Positions 8,410-17,365 of a stretch of DNA of 64,000 nt are shown here, piece after piece (position 1 is the stretch's first letter; the number at the start of each line of letters is the position of its first letter). The notes under the pieces are model-generated. The model did not search any database, had not been told where the DNA came from, and saw only the letters and a list, made by a program, of their open reading frames with translations. Source of the stretch: Solirubrobacteraceae bacterium. Lineage in GTDB: Bacteria; Actinomycetota; Thermoleophilia; Solirubrobacterales; Solirubrobacteraceae. The translations under genes were made by a program, and so were the position numbers. The DNA lies in contig JANJTP010000032.1 in assembly GCA_024711025.1 (NCBI GenBank), positions 1-64,000 of the forward strand, read 5' to 3'.

Positions 8410-8988
8410 CTACGCGACCGCCTCGGGAACGCGCGCGTCGCCCTGCCGAGCGGCACTCGCCATCCGGCGCTTGGCCTCAGCGGTCAGCCGGCGCAGTGTC
8501 GTGAGCGTCAGGACGAGGAATCCGATGCCGGTCAGCAGCATCGCGATGCCCATGACGATCGCGAACGTCGCAACGCTCTCGGCGAAGAACGCCGTGTTGA
8601 GCGCCGTCGACAACGCCGTCTCCGTGACCCAGAGGTTGCGCGCCTGGTTCGCGACCGGCTTCCCGGTCTTCGGATCCTTCGCAGCGGCCGCCTCGTCGCT
8701 GGTCTCGTTGCCGTTCGCGTCGAGGTACTGCCCCATCTGCGCGTAGGTCCTGCCGCCGGTCGCCTCCAGCGCGTGCTTGCGCATCACCTTCGCGAAGGCC
8801 TGCGCCTCGGTGCCGGTGTCGACGAGCTGATTGGGAATCGTCGAGTCCGGCGTCCCGACGATCTGCTCCCTCGCCAGGTCGCTGCGAACACGATCGCGGC
8901 CGTCGATGCCGGTGACGATCGACCCGATGCCGAACGCGATCAGAACCACGCTCGCGACGAGCCCTCCGTACTGCCACACCTTGCTCAT
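8410..8988 (-). CDS. two-helix membrane protein of the type often annotated as LigA
   Basis: 192 residues with a membrane helix near the N-terminus (LVASVVLIAFGIGSIVTGI) and another near the C-terminus (FAIVMGIAMLLTGIGFLVL). Between them is a conserved extracytoplasmic region with REQIVGTPDSTIP, DTGTEAQAFAKVMRKH, LEATGGRTYAQMG and ARNLWVTETALSTALNTAFF. I recall these blocks from actinobacterial proteins mislabelled aromatic ring-opening dioxygenase; nothing in the sequence supports a dioxygenase. Function unknown. The ATG at 8988 is set by the Shine-Dalgarno sequence AAGGAG (8996-9001), 7 nt upstream. An upstream in-frame ATG at 8994 is too close to that site. This is one of the few genes here with a clear ribosome-binding site. 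Confidence 0.8.
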   Translation of the reverse strand: MSKVWQYGGLVASVVLIAFGIGSIVTGIDGRDRVRSDLAREQIVGTPDSTIPNQLVDTGTEAQAFAKVMRKHALEATGGRTYAQMGQYLDANGNETSDEAAAAKDPKTGKPVANQARNLWVTETALSTALNTAFFAESVATFAIVMGIAMLLTGIGFLVLTLTTLRRLTAEAKRRMASAARQGDARVPEAVA

Positions 8989-9260
8989 GACCATGCTCCT
9001 TGATTGAGCCGAGTATCCGGGTGTTGTGTCCATCCCATCCCAGTCGGAGCACCCACACATCAGTCGTTCTCACTCCAACCTTTGCGGCCGGTCCGCACCG
9101 CTATACGGAAAGCAGGCGAGCGGCGGGCCCGCGGAACCGTGACATCCCGCAGACGGGCTCCCCCGCCGAGGGGGTCTCGCAGGGCCGCCGCGCCCGCCGC
9201 TCGACGGCCCCCGCCGACGGCGGGGGCCGGGCATCTCGGGCGCCCTCTACCCTCTCCGTC
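8989..9260. other. divergent intergenic region with a strong hairpin
   Basis: 272 bases between the LigA-like gene (minus) and the precorrin-2 dehydrogenase (plus). It holds the AAGGAG ribosome-binding site of the former and a perfect 10-bp hairpin (GGCCCCCGCC at 9206-9215, 3-nt loop, GGCGGGGGCC at 9219-9228) about 20 nt before the -10 of the latter. A smaller CCCCC/GGGGG hairpin lies near 9160-9175. I see no cobalamin riboswitch consensus and no small ORF with convincing codon bias. Confidence 0.5.
9248..9253 (+). promoter_or_regulatory. -10 hexamer TACCCT of the precorrin-2 dehydrogenase gene
   Basis: TACCCT lies 7 nt before the ATG at 9261. It fixes the long form of the protein, including its Cys-rich N-terminus. 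Confidence 0.55.
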
Positions 9261-10010
9261 ATGCCAGCCGCCGCCTATGCCGGGAAGGAGTGCGTCTGCC
9301 AGTTCAAGCGCGGGATCTGCGATCAGACCTGCGTGCGCGACATGCTGGAGACGCCTTTCTACATCGCCTGCCTGAAGCTCTCCGGGCGCCGCTGCCTGGT
9401 CATCGGCGGCGGAGAGATCGGGCTCGAGAAGGTCGAGGGCCTGCTCGCCTGTGGCGGCGACGTGACCCTGATGGCCCCGACGGCGGTCCCCGAGCTCGAG
9501 GCGCTCGCCGCCGAGGGCTCGATCGCCTGGGAGCGGCGTGACTACGCCGGCCCGGAGGACCTGGACGCGACGTTCATCGTCGTCGCCTGCACCGATGACA
9601 CGGACGTGAACATCGGGATCTACGAGGACGCCGAGCGACGCGCGATGCTCGTCAACGTCGTCGACGTGCCGCCGCTGTGCAACTTCATCCTGCCGGCGAT
9701 CGTGCGCACCGGCCCGCTGGCGGTCGCGATCTCGACGGCCGGCGCCTCGCCGGCGCTCGCCAAGCGCATGAAGCGCGAGATCTCGGCGCTGTTCGGCGAG
9801 GAGTACGCGCGGCTCGCGGTCATCCTCAACGACGTGCGTGGCTGGGCCAAGGGCACGCTGCCGACCTACCAGGACCGCAAGGCCTTCTTCGAGGAGATCG
9901 TGAACGGCGAGCCGGACCCGATCGTGCTGCTGCGGGCCGGCGACGAGGCGGGCGTCGCCGCGCTGGTCGAGGCGGCCAAGGCCGGGCACGCGCCGACCGC
10001 CGTCGCCTGA
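9261..10010 (+). CDS. precorrin-2 dehydrogenase/sirohydrochlorin ferrochelatase with Cys-rich N-terminal extension
   Basis: 249 residues. The NAD-dependent enzyme oxidises precorrin-2 to sirohydrochlorin, and many members also insert iron to give siroheme (compare Met8p, the CysG N-domain, SirC). The Rossmann motif [14 protein letters not shown] (about 48-60) is clear, followed by [16 protein letters not shown] and the typical [18 protein letters not shown]. Upstream of the fold is an extension of about 28 residues with four cysteines, C11, C13, C20 and C24 ([16 protein letters not shown], spacing CxCx6Cx3C), which could bind a metal or an Fe-S cluster. An internal ATG at residue 28 would remove it, but the promoter position favours the long form. 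It heads a cofactor gene block whose methyltransferase partner is the cobA-hemD fusion at 15.8 kb. Confidence 0.88.
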   Translation: MPAAAYAGKECVCQFKRGICDQTCVRDMLETPFYIACLKLSGRRCLVIGGGEIGLEKVEGLLACGGDVTLMAPTAVPELEALAAEGSIAWERRDYAGPEDLDATFIVVACTDDTDVNIGIYEDAERRAMLVNVVDVPPLCNFILPAIVRTGPLAVAISTAGASPALAKRMKREISALFGEEYARLAVILNDVRGWAKGTLPTYQDRKAFFEEIVNGEPDPIVLLRAGDEAGVAALVEAAKAGHAPTAVA

Positions 10011-10078
10011 CGGCAGCATCGCGCCACGACCCGACCCGAGGCGGGGCCGGGCTGCGGGCGCATCGCGCCGAGCACCGA

Positions 10079-10084
10079 TACCCT
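10079..10084 (+). promoter_or_regulatory. -10 hexamer TACCCT of moaC
   Basis: TACCCT lies 6 nt before the GTG at 10091. Confidence 0.5.
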
Positions 10085-10090
10085 CGCCCC

Positions 10091-10567
10091 GTGGGCGAGC
10101 TGACGCACCTCGACGAGCACGGCGCGGCGCGGATGGTCGACGTCGGCGCCAAGGAGGTCACGCAGCGACGCGCCGTCGCGCGGGCCGTCGTGCGGATGGC
10201 CCCGGCGACCGCCGCCGCGGTCGCGGCCGGCGACGCGCCAAAGGGCGACGTGCTGGGCGTGGCGCGAATCGCCGGCATCCAGGCGGCCAAGCGGACCGGC
10301 GAGCTGATCCCGCTCTGCCACCCGCTGGCGCTCGACCACGTCGACGTCGACTCCGTGATCGACCAGCCCGCGGGAACCGTCACGCTGACCGCGACCGCGT
10401 CGGTCACCGCGCGGACGGGGGTCGAGATGGAGGCGATGACTGCGGCGGCCGTCGCGGCGCTCACCGTCTACGACATGGTCAAGGGACTCGACCGCGCCGT
10501 CAGCATCGAGCACGTCGCGCTGCTCGAGAAGTCCGGCGGGCGCTCGGGCCACTGGACGCGCGGCTGA
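10091..10567 (+). CDS. moaC: cyclic pyranopterin monophosphate synthase MoaC
   Basis: 158 residues from GTG, the standard size. MoaC, with MoaA, turns GTP-derived 3',8-cH2GTP into cyclic pyranopterin monophosphate, the first steps of molybdopterin synthesis. Family signatures: [53 protein letters not shown] and the C-terminal [12 protein letters not shown]. The ORF is open upstream, but no homologous residues precede this start, and the TACCCT hexamer supports it. moaB follows after 49 nt with its own hexamer. No moaA is present in the window. Confidence 0.95.
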   Translation: MGELTHLDEHGAARMVDVGAKEVTQRRAVARAVVRMAPATAAAVAAGDAPKGDVLGVARIAGIQAAKRTGELIPLCHPLALDHVDVDSVIDQPAGTVTLTATASVTARTGVEMEAMTAAAVAALTVYDMVKGLDRAVSIEHVALLEKSGGRSGHWTRG

Positions 10568-10600
10568 CCGCCGCGCGCCACACGCGAGCGGCCGCGCGAG

Positions 10601-10606
10601 TACCGT
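10601..10606 (+). promoter_or_regulatory. -10 hexamer TACCGT of moaB
   Basis: TACCGT lies 10 nt before the ATG at 10617. Confidence 0.4.
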
Positions 10607-10616
10607 CCCTACGGCG

Positions 10617-11103
10617 ATGCGCGCCGCGATCCTGATCATCTCCACCACGCTCGCCTCCGGCCACGGCGAGGACCGCTCCGGCCCACGGCTCACCGAGCTG
10701 CTGCGGTCGGTCGGCTGCGAGACGCTGCCGATCGAGGTGATCGCCGACGACCGGGAGGCGATCGAGGAGCGGCTGCGCGAGCTCGTCGCCGACGACGTGC
10801 GCTTCGTCTTCACCTCCGGCGGCACCGGCCTGACGCCGGACGACGTCACGCCGGAGGCGACGCGCGCGGTGATCGAGCGGGAGGCGCCCGGCTTCCAGAC
10901 CGCGATGCTGATCGAGGGGCTGCGCCACCAGCCGCTCGCCCTGCTGACGCGCGGCGTCAGCGGAGTCGCCGGGCGCACGCTGATCGTCAACCTGCCGGGC
11001 ACCCCCAAGGCCATCGACCAGCTCTGGGGGGTGCTCGCGCCGGCACTGCCGCACGCCGCCTCCACGCTCACGCGCGAGGGCGGGAGGGTGGTCGGCGAGG
11101 CCC

Positions 11104-11114
<11 letters not shown>
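10617..11114 (+). CDS. moaB: molybdenum cofactor biosynthesis protein MoaB/MogA family
   Basis: 165 residues. Members bind molybdopterin and adenylylate it before molybdate insertion. The fold signature is clear: the STTLASGHGEDRSGPRL opening, RFVFTSGGTGLTPDDVTPEA (GGTG motif), and VAGRTLIVNLPGTPKA with the conserved NLPG. MoaB and MogA are hard to separate by sequence alone. The last 11 bases overlap the start of ccmA, which physically links molybdenum cofactor synthesis to the cytochrome c maturation genes and implies co-transcription. Confidence 0.92.
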
Positions 11115-11900
<786 letters not shown>

Positions 11901-11904
<4 letters not shown>

Positions 11905-12599
11905 GCGCGAGACCCCCCGCGACGCTCGCCGCGGCCCGCGCCGTGCTGGCCAAGGAGCTGCGCCTCGAGCGCCGCGCGCCGCAGACGCTCGTCGCGATGG
12001 CCCTGTACAGCTCGACCGCCTACGTCGTCTTCCACTTCGCGCTGGCCCGCGACACGGTCGACGGCAGCCTCGCCGCCGGGGTGCTGTGGGTGACGCTGAC
12101 GCTGGCGGCGCTGCTCGGCATCGGCCGCCTGTTCGTCAGCGACCGTGACGAGGGCGGCCTCGAGGGCTTCCTGCTGGCGCCCGTCGACCGCTCGGCGCTG
12201 CTGCTGGCCAAGGCCGCGGCGCTGCTGGCGTTCCTCGTCGCCGTGCAGCTGGTCGCGGTGCCGCTGTTCGCGATCCTGCTGCTCGGCCCCGCGCCGGGAG
12301 CCGGCGGCTGGCTGCGTCTGGTGCTCGTCCTGCTGCTCGCGGATGCCGGCATCGCGGTCGTCGGAACGCTCGTCGCCGCGATCGCCGTGCAGACGCGCGC
12401 CCGCGACCTGATCACGTCGATCATGGCCCTGCCGCTGCTGCTGCCCGTCCTGATCGCCGCCTCCCGCGCGACGGCGCCGCTGTTCGCCGAGGCCGGCGCC
12501 GGCGCGCTCGCCGGGCGCTGGCTCGCGATCCTCGGTCTGTACGATCTGCTGTTCGCCCTCCTCGCATGGGCGCTGTTCGACTACCTCGTCGAGGACTGA
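11901..12599 (+). CDS. ccmB: heme exporter membrane protein CcmB
   Basis: 232 residues from GTG. Integral membrane partner of CcmA, with about six hydrophobic helices. The opening is typical: AVLAKELRLERRAPQTLVAM followed by ALYSSTAYVVFHFAL. ESDREGGLEG-type loop present as FVSDRDEGGLEGFLLAPVDR, and the C-terminal helices include SIMALPLLLPVLIAASRAT. Coupled to ccmA by a GTGA overlap; ccmC begins 3 nt after the stop. The order A-B-C-D matches classical System I operons. Confidence 0.92.
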
Positions 12600-12602
12600 C
12601 AG

Positions 12603-13352
12603 ATGCCGACGAGCAACAGGCTCTACGGCCCGCGGCTGCGGGCACTCGCGATCGCGACGACGGTCGTGCTGCTCGGCGCGTTCGTCCTCGCCGCGTTCAG
12701 CGCGCCGATCGAGGCGGACCAGGGCTTCTCGCAGAAGATCTTCTACGTCCACGTGCCGCTCGCGATCGTGACGCTTTGCGGCTTCGTCTTCGCCGGCATC
12801 TGCGCGGTCCAGTACCTGCGCAGCGGCGACAGCCGCCACGACCTGCGCTCGTACACGGCGATCCACCAGTCGCTGATCTTCTGCGTCGGCACGCTGCTCA
12901 CCGGGGCGATCTGGGCGAAGGCGTCCTGGGGCAAGTTCTGGGTCTGGGACGAGCCGACCCTGGTGTCGTTCCTGATCGTCTTCCTGCTCTACGCCTGCTA
13001 CCAGCCGCTGCGCTTCTCGATCGAGGACCCCGAGCGCCAGTCACGCTACGCCGCGGTCTTCGCCGTCGTCGCCGGTGCGTTCGTGCCGATCAACTTCGCG
13101 GCCGTGCGCCTCGCCGACCCGCTGATCCACCCCCGGGTGCTGAACACGGCCGGCGGCGACCTGCCGGACGGCATGCGCCTTCCCTTCTATCTGGCGATCG
13201 TCGGCATCGCGCTGCTGTTCGCCACCCTCTACAGGTACGAGATGACCGCCAAGCACTCACGCGCCCAGCTCCGGGCGCTCCGCCGCCGCCTCGGCGAGGA
13301 CGCAGGGGACGGCGTCAACCGCAGCGCCGCGCCGAGGATCGCCGCATCGTGA
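12603..13352 (+). CDS. ccmC: heme handling protein CcmC (WWD domain)
   Basis: 249 residues with six membrane helices. CcmC presents heme to the chaperone CcmE on the outer face of the membrane. The tryptophan-rich loop reads WGKFWVWDEPTLVSF, a slight variant of the usual WGxWWxWDxRLT. Likely heme-ligand histidines occur in FYVHVPLAI and in the second external loop (DPLIHPRVLN). The basic cytoplasmic C-terminal tail (HSRAQLRALRRRLGED and beyond) is longer than in Escherichia coli. The last codons overlap the ccmD GTG (GTGA at 13349-13352). Confidence 0.94.
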   Translation: MPTSNRLYGPRLRALAIATTVVLLGAFVLAAFSAPIEADQGFSQKIFYVHVPLAIVTLCGFVFAGICAVQYLRSGDSRHDLRSYTAIHQSLIFCVGTLLTGAIWAKASWGKFWVWDEPTLVSFLIVFLLYACYQPLRFSIEDPERQSRYAAVFAVVAGAFVPINFAAVRLADPLIHPRVLNTAGGDLPDGMRLPFYLAIVGIALLFATLYRYEMTAKHSRAQLRALRRRLGEDAGDGVNRSAAPRIAAS

Positions 13353-13588
13353 CCGACAAGCTCCCCGACAACGGCGGCTACGTCGCCGCCGCCTACCTGG
13401 TCCTGCTGGCGCTGCTGCTGATCTACATCGCGATCATGGCTGCCCGCGCGAGCCGCGTCGAGCGCGAGCTGCGCGAGCTGCTGGTGCTCGCCGAGCGCGA
13501 GGACGACCCGTCCCGGAAGGCCGGGCGCGAGCCCGAAGCCCTCGCCGCCGGCGAGCCGTCGGCGACGGCCGAGCGGGGCGGTCCGTGA
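13349..13588 (+). CDS. ccmD: CcmD-like small membrane protein
   Basis: 79 residues from GTG. One membrane helix (YVAAAYLVLLALLLIYIAIMAA) is followed by a charged segment beginning RASRVERELRELLVLAERED. CcmD is a small helix-plus-basic-tail protein that stabilises CcmABC and aids release of holo-CcmE. Identity rests on size, topology and position, because sequence conservation in this family is minimal. It overlaps ccmC by 4 nt and hemA by 4 nt (GTGA at both ends), which fits a component of fixed stoichiometry. The tail after residue 50 is Ala/Glu/Pro-rich and probably unstructured. Confidence 0.75.
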   Translation: MTDKLPDNGGYVAAAYLVLLALLLIYIAIMAARASRVERELRELLVLAEREDDPSRKAGREPEALAAGEPSATAERGGP

Positions 13589-14928
13589 GCGAGCTGCTCG
13601 CGCTCGGCATCTCGCACCGCACCGCGCCGGTCGCGATGCGCGAGCGCCTGGCACTGACCGAGCGCGCAGCCGACCAGCTCGTGCACGAGCTGGTCGAGCG
13701 CGGGGAGGCGCGCGAGGCGGTCGCCATCTCGACCTGCAACCGAACCGAGGTCTACCTCGTCGTGGCCGATGCCGCACGCGCCGAGAGCGAGATGCTCACC
13801 CTGCTCGCGGCACGCGGCGAGATCCCGGCGGCCGAGCTCGTCGACGTCGTCTACGCGCCGCGCAACTGCGACGCCGCGCGGCACCTCTTCCGGGTGACCG
13901 GCGGGCTGGACTCGATGATCGTGGGCGAGAGCGAGGTCCAGGGCCAGGTGCGCCGAGCCTACGAGGCCGCCCTGGCCGGCGGGACCACCGGGCCGTTCAC
14001 CAACCGCCTGTTCCGCGCCGCGCTGCAGGCAGGCAAGCGCGTGCGGACCGAGACCGCCGTCGGCGAGGCTCGGGTCAGCGTCTCGACGGTCGCGGTCGCG
14101 GCCGCCGCCGAGGCGGTCGGCGACCTGGCGGGGCGGCAGATCGTGATCGTCGGCGCCGGCGAGACCGCCGAGCTGGCGGCTCGCGCGTTCGCCGACCAGG
14201 GCGTCGAGGCGATGTTCATCGCCAACCGCCGCGCCGAGCGCGCGCACGCTCTCGCGGCACGCTATGGCGGCACGGTCGAGCCGCTCGACCGCCTGCCGGA
14301 GCGCCTCGTCGCGGCCGACATCGTCGTCGCGGCGACCTCCTCGCCGCACACGCTCGTGGGCGCCGCGGAGCTGCGCCTGGTCATGGAGGCGCGGGGCGGC
14401 CGGCCGCTCGTGCTGATCGACGTCGCGGTCCCGCGCGACGTCGAGCCCCAGTGCGCCGCGCTCGACGGCGTGCGGCTGCTCGACATGGACGACCTCCAGG
14501 CCGTCGTCTCACGGAACATCGAGGTCCGCGAAAGCGAGCGCGAGCGCGCCGAGGCGATCGTGGAAGCCGAGATCGATCGGTTCTCGTCGTGGCTCGGCCA
14601 GCAGGGTGCCACGCCGACGATCGCCGCGCTGCGCAGCCACGGCGCCACGATCGTCGAGCAGGTGCTCGAGGAGAACGCCGGCCGCTGGGAGAGCGCCTCG
14701 CAGCGTGACCTGGCGCGGATCGAGGCAGTGGCGCGCGCGGTCGCACAGCGGCTGCTGCACGAGCCGACGATCCGGATGCGGGGGCTCGAGCACGGCGGCG
14801 GCCACGGCCGCCTGGAGGTTCTCCGCGAGCTGTTCGGCCTGGACGAGGCCGTCGATGCGGCCGAGCGTCCGTCCGCCGGCGCGCCGGCGGAGGTCCGCGA
14901 GCTGCGTCGTCGGTCCGCCCCCTCGTGA
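13585..14928 (+). CDS. hemA: glutamyl-tRNA reductase
   Basis: 447 residues from GTG. Reduces glutamyl-tRNA to glutamate-1-semialdehyde, the first committed step of C5 tetrapyrrole synthesis. The nucleophilic Cys is C51 in AISTCNRTEVYLV. Substrate motifs GLDSMIVGESEVQGQV and the NADPH Rossmann segment IVIVGAGETAELAARAF are present, followed by FIANRRAERA and the C-terminal dimerisation helices. In this lineage glutamyl-tRNA reductase is often a control point, but no regulatory element is visible; translation is coupled to ccmD. hemC follows after 13 nt. hemL and hemB are not in the window. Confidence 0.96.
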   Translation: MSELLALGISHRTAPVAMRERLALTERAADQLVHELVERGEAREAVAISTCNRTEVYLVVADAARAESEMLTLLAARGEIPAAELVDVVYAPRNCDAARHLFRVTGGLDSMIVGESEVQGQVRRAYEAALAGGTTGPFTNRLFRAALQAGKRVRTETAVGEARVSVSTVAVAAAAEAVGDLAGRQIVIVGAGETAELAARAFADQGVEAMFIANRRAERAHALAARYGGTVEPLDRLPERLVAADIVVAATSSPHTLVGAAELRLVMEARGGRPLVLIDVAVPRDVEPQCAALDGVRLLDMDDLQAVVSRNIEVRESERERAEAIVEAEIDRFSSWLGQQGATPTIAALRSHGATIVEQVLEENAGRWESASQRDLARIEAVARAVAQRLLHEPTIRMRGLEHGGGHGRLEVLRELFGLDEAVDAAERPSAGAPAEVRELRRRSAPS

Positions 14929-14941
14929 GAACGGCGCCACG

Positions 14942-15808
14942 GTGAGGATCGGCACACGCGGCTCCCCGCTCGCGCTCGTCCAGGCGCGGTCGGTCGCGGA
15001 GGCGATCGGCGCCGGCGTCGAGATCGTCGAGATCACGACGACCGGCGACCGCAACCGCGCCGCTCCCGACAAGGAGCGCTGGGTGCGCGAGCTCGACCGC
15101 GCGCTGGTCGACGGCGAGATCGATGTGGCCGTGCACTCCGCGAAGGACGTGCCGGCGGTGCTGGCCCCAGGCGTCGCGATAGTCGCCGTGCCACCGCGCG
15201 CCAGCGCGCTCGACGCGCTTTGCGGCGCGCAGTCGCTCGCGTCGCTGCCCGCCGGGGCGCGGGTCGGCACGAGCAGCCTGAGGCGCGCCGCCCAGATCCG
15301 CGCGCTGCGCGAGGACCTGGAGGTGCTCGACGTGCGCGGCAACATCGGGACGCGACTCGGGCGGCTGCGCGACGGCGGCTACGAGGCGATCGTCCTCGCG
15401 CTCGCCGGCCTCGAGCGCATGGGGCTGGGCGACGAGGCGGGAGCCTCGCTCGTCGAGCTGGTCCCGGCCGCCGGTCAGGGCGCGCTGGCCGTCTGCGCGC
15501 GAGCGGACGACCAGGCGACGGGCGGGCGGCTGGCGGCGCTCGACGACGCCGGCGCGCACGCGTGCCTGCGGGCCGAGCGCGCCGTCGTGCGCACGCTCGA
15601 GGCCGACTGCCACTCCCCGGTCGGCGCGCACGCCGTGCTGGGCGCGGACGGCGCGATGACCGTCACGGCGTTCGCGGGTCGAGCGGACGGCAGCGCCTGG
15701 CTGCGCGACGAGCTGACCCGCATGCCGGCCGGCGACCCCGAGCGCATCGGACGCGAGGTCGCCGAGCGAATGCTCGGCGCCGGGGCCGCCGAGGTCCTCG
15801 GCCGGTGA
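14942..15808 (+). CDS. hemC: hydroxymethylbilane synthase (porphobilinogen deaminase)
   Basis: 288 residues from GTG. Joins four porphobilinogens into hydroxymethylbilane. Signatures: IGTRGSPLALVQA at the N-terminus, HSAKDVP, VGTSSLRRAAQ, DVRGNIGTRLGRL, AAGQGALAV and the dipyrromethane-anchoring Cys in LEADCHSPVGAHA. A GTG at 14926 (the hemA stop context) does not stay open, so 14942 is the first usable start. The stop overlaps the following gene by 4 nt (GTGA), giving tight coupling to uroporphyrinogen III synthesis. Confidence 0.96.
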   Translation: MRIGTRGSPLALVQARSVAEAIGAGVEIVEITTTGDRNRAAPDKERWVRELDRALVDGEIDVAVHSAKDVPAVLAPGVAIVAVPPRASALDALCGAQSLASLPAGARVGTSSLRRAAQIRALREDLEVLDVRGNIGTRLGRLRDGGYEAIVLALAGLERMGLGDEAGASLVELVPAAGQGALAVCARADDQATGGRLAALDDAGAHACLRAERAVVRTLEADCHSPVGAHAVLGADGAMTVTAFAGRADGSAWLRDELTRMPAGDPERIGREVAERMLGAGAAEVLGR

Positions 15809-17310
15809 CCGGCGCCGCCCGGCCCGGCTGGGTCCATCTCGTCGGCGCCGGGCCCGGCGACCCGGGGCTGCTGACCGTGCGTGCCGTCGAGCTGCTGGCC
15901 AGCGCCGACGTCGTCCTCCACGACAGGCTGATCCCCCCGGGCGCGCTCGCCGGTGCGCGGCCGGATGCCGAGCTCGTCGACGTCGGCAAGATCGGCGGCG
16001 GCAACCAGGTGCCCCAGGAGGTGACCGAGCGGCTGATCGTCGAGCACGCGCAGGCGGGACGCAGCGTCGTACGGCTCAAGGGCGGCGATCCCTTCGTCTT
16101 CGGCCGCGGCGGTGAGGAGGCGCTGACCTGCCGCGAGCACGGCATCCCGTTCGAGGTCGTGCCCGGGATCACGGCCGGCGTCGCCGCGAGCGCATACGCG
16201 GGGATCCCGGTGACCCACCGGGGAATGGCCGCGGCCGTCGCGTTCGTGACCGGCCACGAGGACCCCGCCAAGCCCGGAAGCCAGATCGACTGGCCGGCGC
16301 TCGCCGCCTTCCCGGGCACGCTCGTCTTCTACATGGGCGTTCGCCAGCTCGAGCGGATCGCCGAGCGCCTCGTCGCCGGCGGGCGCGCAGCCGCGACCCC
16401 GGCGGCGATCGTCGAGCGCGGCACGCTCGCCGGCCAGCGACAGGTCGAGGGGACCCTCGAGACGATCGCCGCACAGGCGGCGCACGCAGGCATCCGCGCT
16501 CCGGCGATCACGATCGTCGGCGACGTGGCGCGCCTCACCCACTCGCTGGGCTGGCTGCGCGACGCGCGGCCGCTGCTCGGCACGAGCGTCGCGGTGACCC
16601 GCGCCCGCGCGCAGGCCAGCGCGCTCGCCGCCCGGCTGCGCGCGCTGGGAGCGCACGTCGTCGAGGCGCCGGCGATCCGGATCGAGCCGCTCGATGCCCC
16701 GCTCCCCGACATGCGCGGGTTCGACCTCCTGTGCGTGACCAGCCCGAACGGCGCCGAGCAGCTGCTGCGTCGCGTGCGCGACGCGCGCGCGCTCGCGGGC
16801 CCGCGGATCGCCGCGCTCGGGCCGGGCACGGCGCGAGCTCTGCGCGCCGGCGGCATCGAGCCGGACGTGGTCCCCGAGCGAGCGATCGCCGAGGCGCTCG
16901 TCGAGGCGCTGCGCGAGGTCCCGGTCGGCCGCGCGCTGGTGACCCGCGCGCAGGAGGCGCGCGACGTGCTGCCCGATGCGCTGCGCGCCCGGGGGGCGCA
17001 GGTCGAGGTCCTCGCGCTCTACCGGACCGTCCGCGAGCCGCTCGCGGACGCGGATCGCGACGCGGTGCTCGGCGCCGACTACGTGACGTTCACCAGCGCC
17101 TCGAGCGCCCGCTTCCTGCACGAGGCGACCGGCGGGACACTCGCCGGGCCGCGCCTGGTGTCGATCGGCCCGGTGACGAGCGCCGCGCTGCGCGAGCTGG
17201 GCGTCGAACCGGACGTCGAGGCCGCGGAGCACACCCCGGACGGTCTGCTCGCCGCGCTGCTCGACGACGCGGCGAGCCGCAGCCGAGCCGATCCGGGCCC
17301 ATCCGGCTGA
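15805..17310 (+). CDS. cobA-hemD: uroporphyrinogen-III C-methyltransferase/uroporphyrinogen-III synthase fusion
   Basis: 501 residues from GTG. Residues about 8-245 are a SAM-dependent uroporphyrinogen methyltransferase: VHLVGAGPGDPGLLTVRA, VVRLKGGDPFVFGRGGEE, VVPGITAGVAASAYAGIPVT and VFYMGVRQL are all canonical. Residues about 250-500 form a HemD domain: two-lobed, weakly conserved, with DLLCVTSPNGAEQLL and VTFTSASSARFL. The fusion makes uroporphyrinogen III from HemC's product and can divert it to precorrin-2, which the precorrin-2 dehydrogenase upstream (9.3 kb) would use for siroheme. This bifunctional arrangement is known in Gram-positive bacteria. Only 55 nt separate it from the next gene, which has its own -10. 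Confidence 0.95.
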   Translation: MTGAARPGWVHLVGAGPGDPGLLTVRAVELLASADVVLHDRLIPPGALAGARPDAELVDVGKIGGGNQVPQEVTERLIVEHAQAGRSVVRLKGGDPFVFGRGGEEALTCREHGIPFEVVPGITAGVAASAYAGIPVTHRGMAAAVAFVTGHEDPAKPGSQIDWPALAAFPGTLVFYMGVRQLERIAERLVAGGRAAATPAAIVERGTLAGQRQVEGTLETIAAQAAHAGIRAPAITIVGDVARLTHSLGWLRDARPLLGTSVAVTRARAQASALAARLRALGAHVVEAPAIRIEPLDAPLPDMRGFDLLCVTSPNGAEQLLRRVRDARALAGPRIAALGPGTARALRAGGIEPDVVPERAIAEALVEALREVPVGRALVTRAQEARDVLPDALRARGAQVEVLALYRTVREPLADADRDAVLGADYVTFTSASSARFLHEATGGTLAGPRLVSIGPVTSAALRELGVEPDVEAAEHTPDGLLAALLDDAASRSRADPGPSG

Positions 17311-17353
17311 GGCGTGCGGCACCGATCGGGCGCTTCGATCGGCGCCCAGTCGG

Positions 17354-17359
17354 TAGGTT
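17354..17359 (+). promoter_or_regulatory. -10 hexamer TAGGTT of the saccharopine-dehydrogenase-like gene
   Basis: TAGGTT lies 6 nt before the ATG at 17366. Confidence 0.5.
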
Positions 17360-17365
17360 CGCCGG

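Noticed and set aside
8989-9260. cobalamin or SAM riboswitch upstream of the precorrin-2 dehydrogenase
   Set aside because: No B12-box or SAM-riboswitch core is recognisable, and the -10 hexamer sits only 7 nt from the start, so the hairpin lies upstream of the predicted transcript.
10011-10090. molybdenum cofactor riboswitch before moaC
   Set aside because: The gap is only 80 nt, and the probable -10 is 6 nt before the start codon, leaving no leader.
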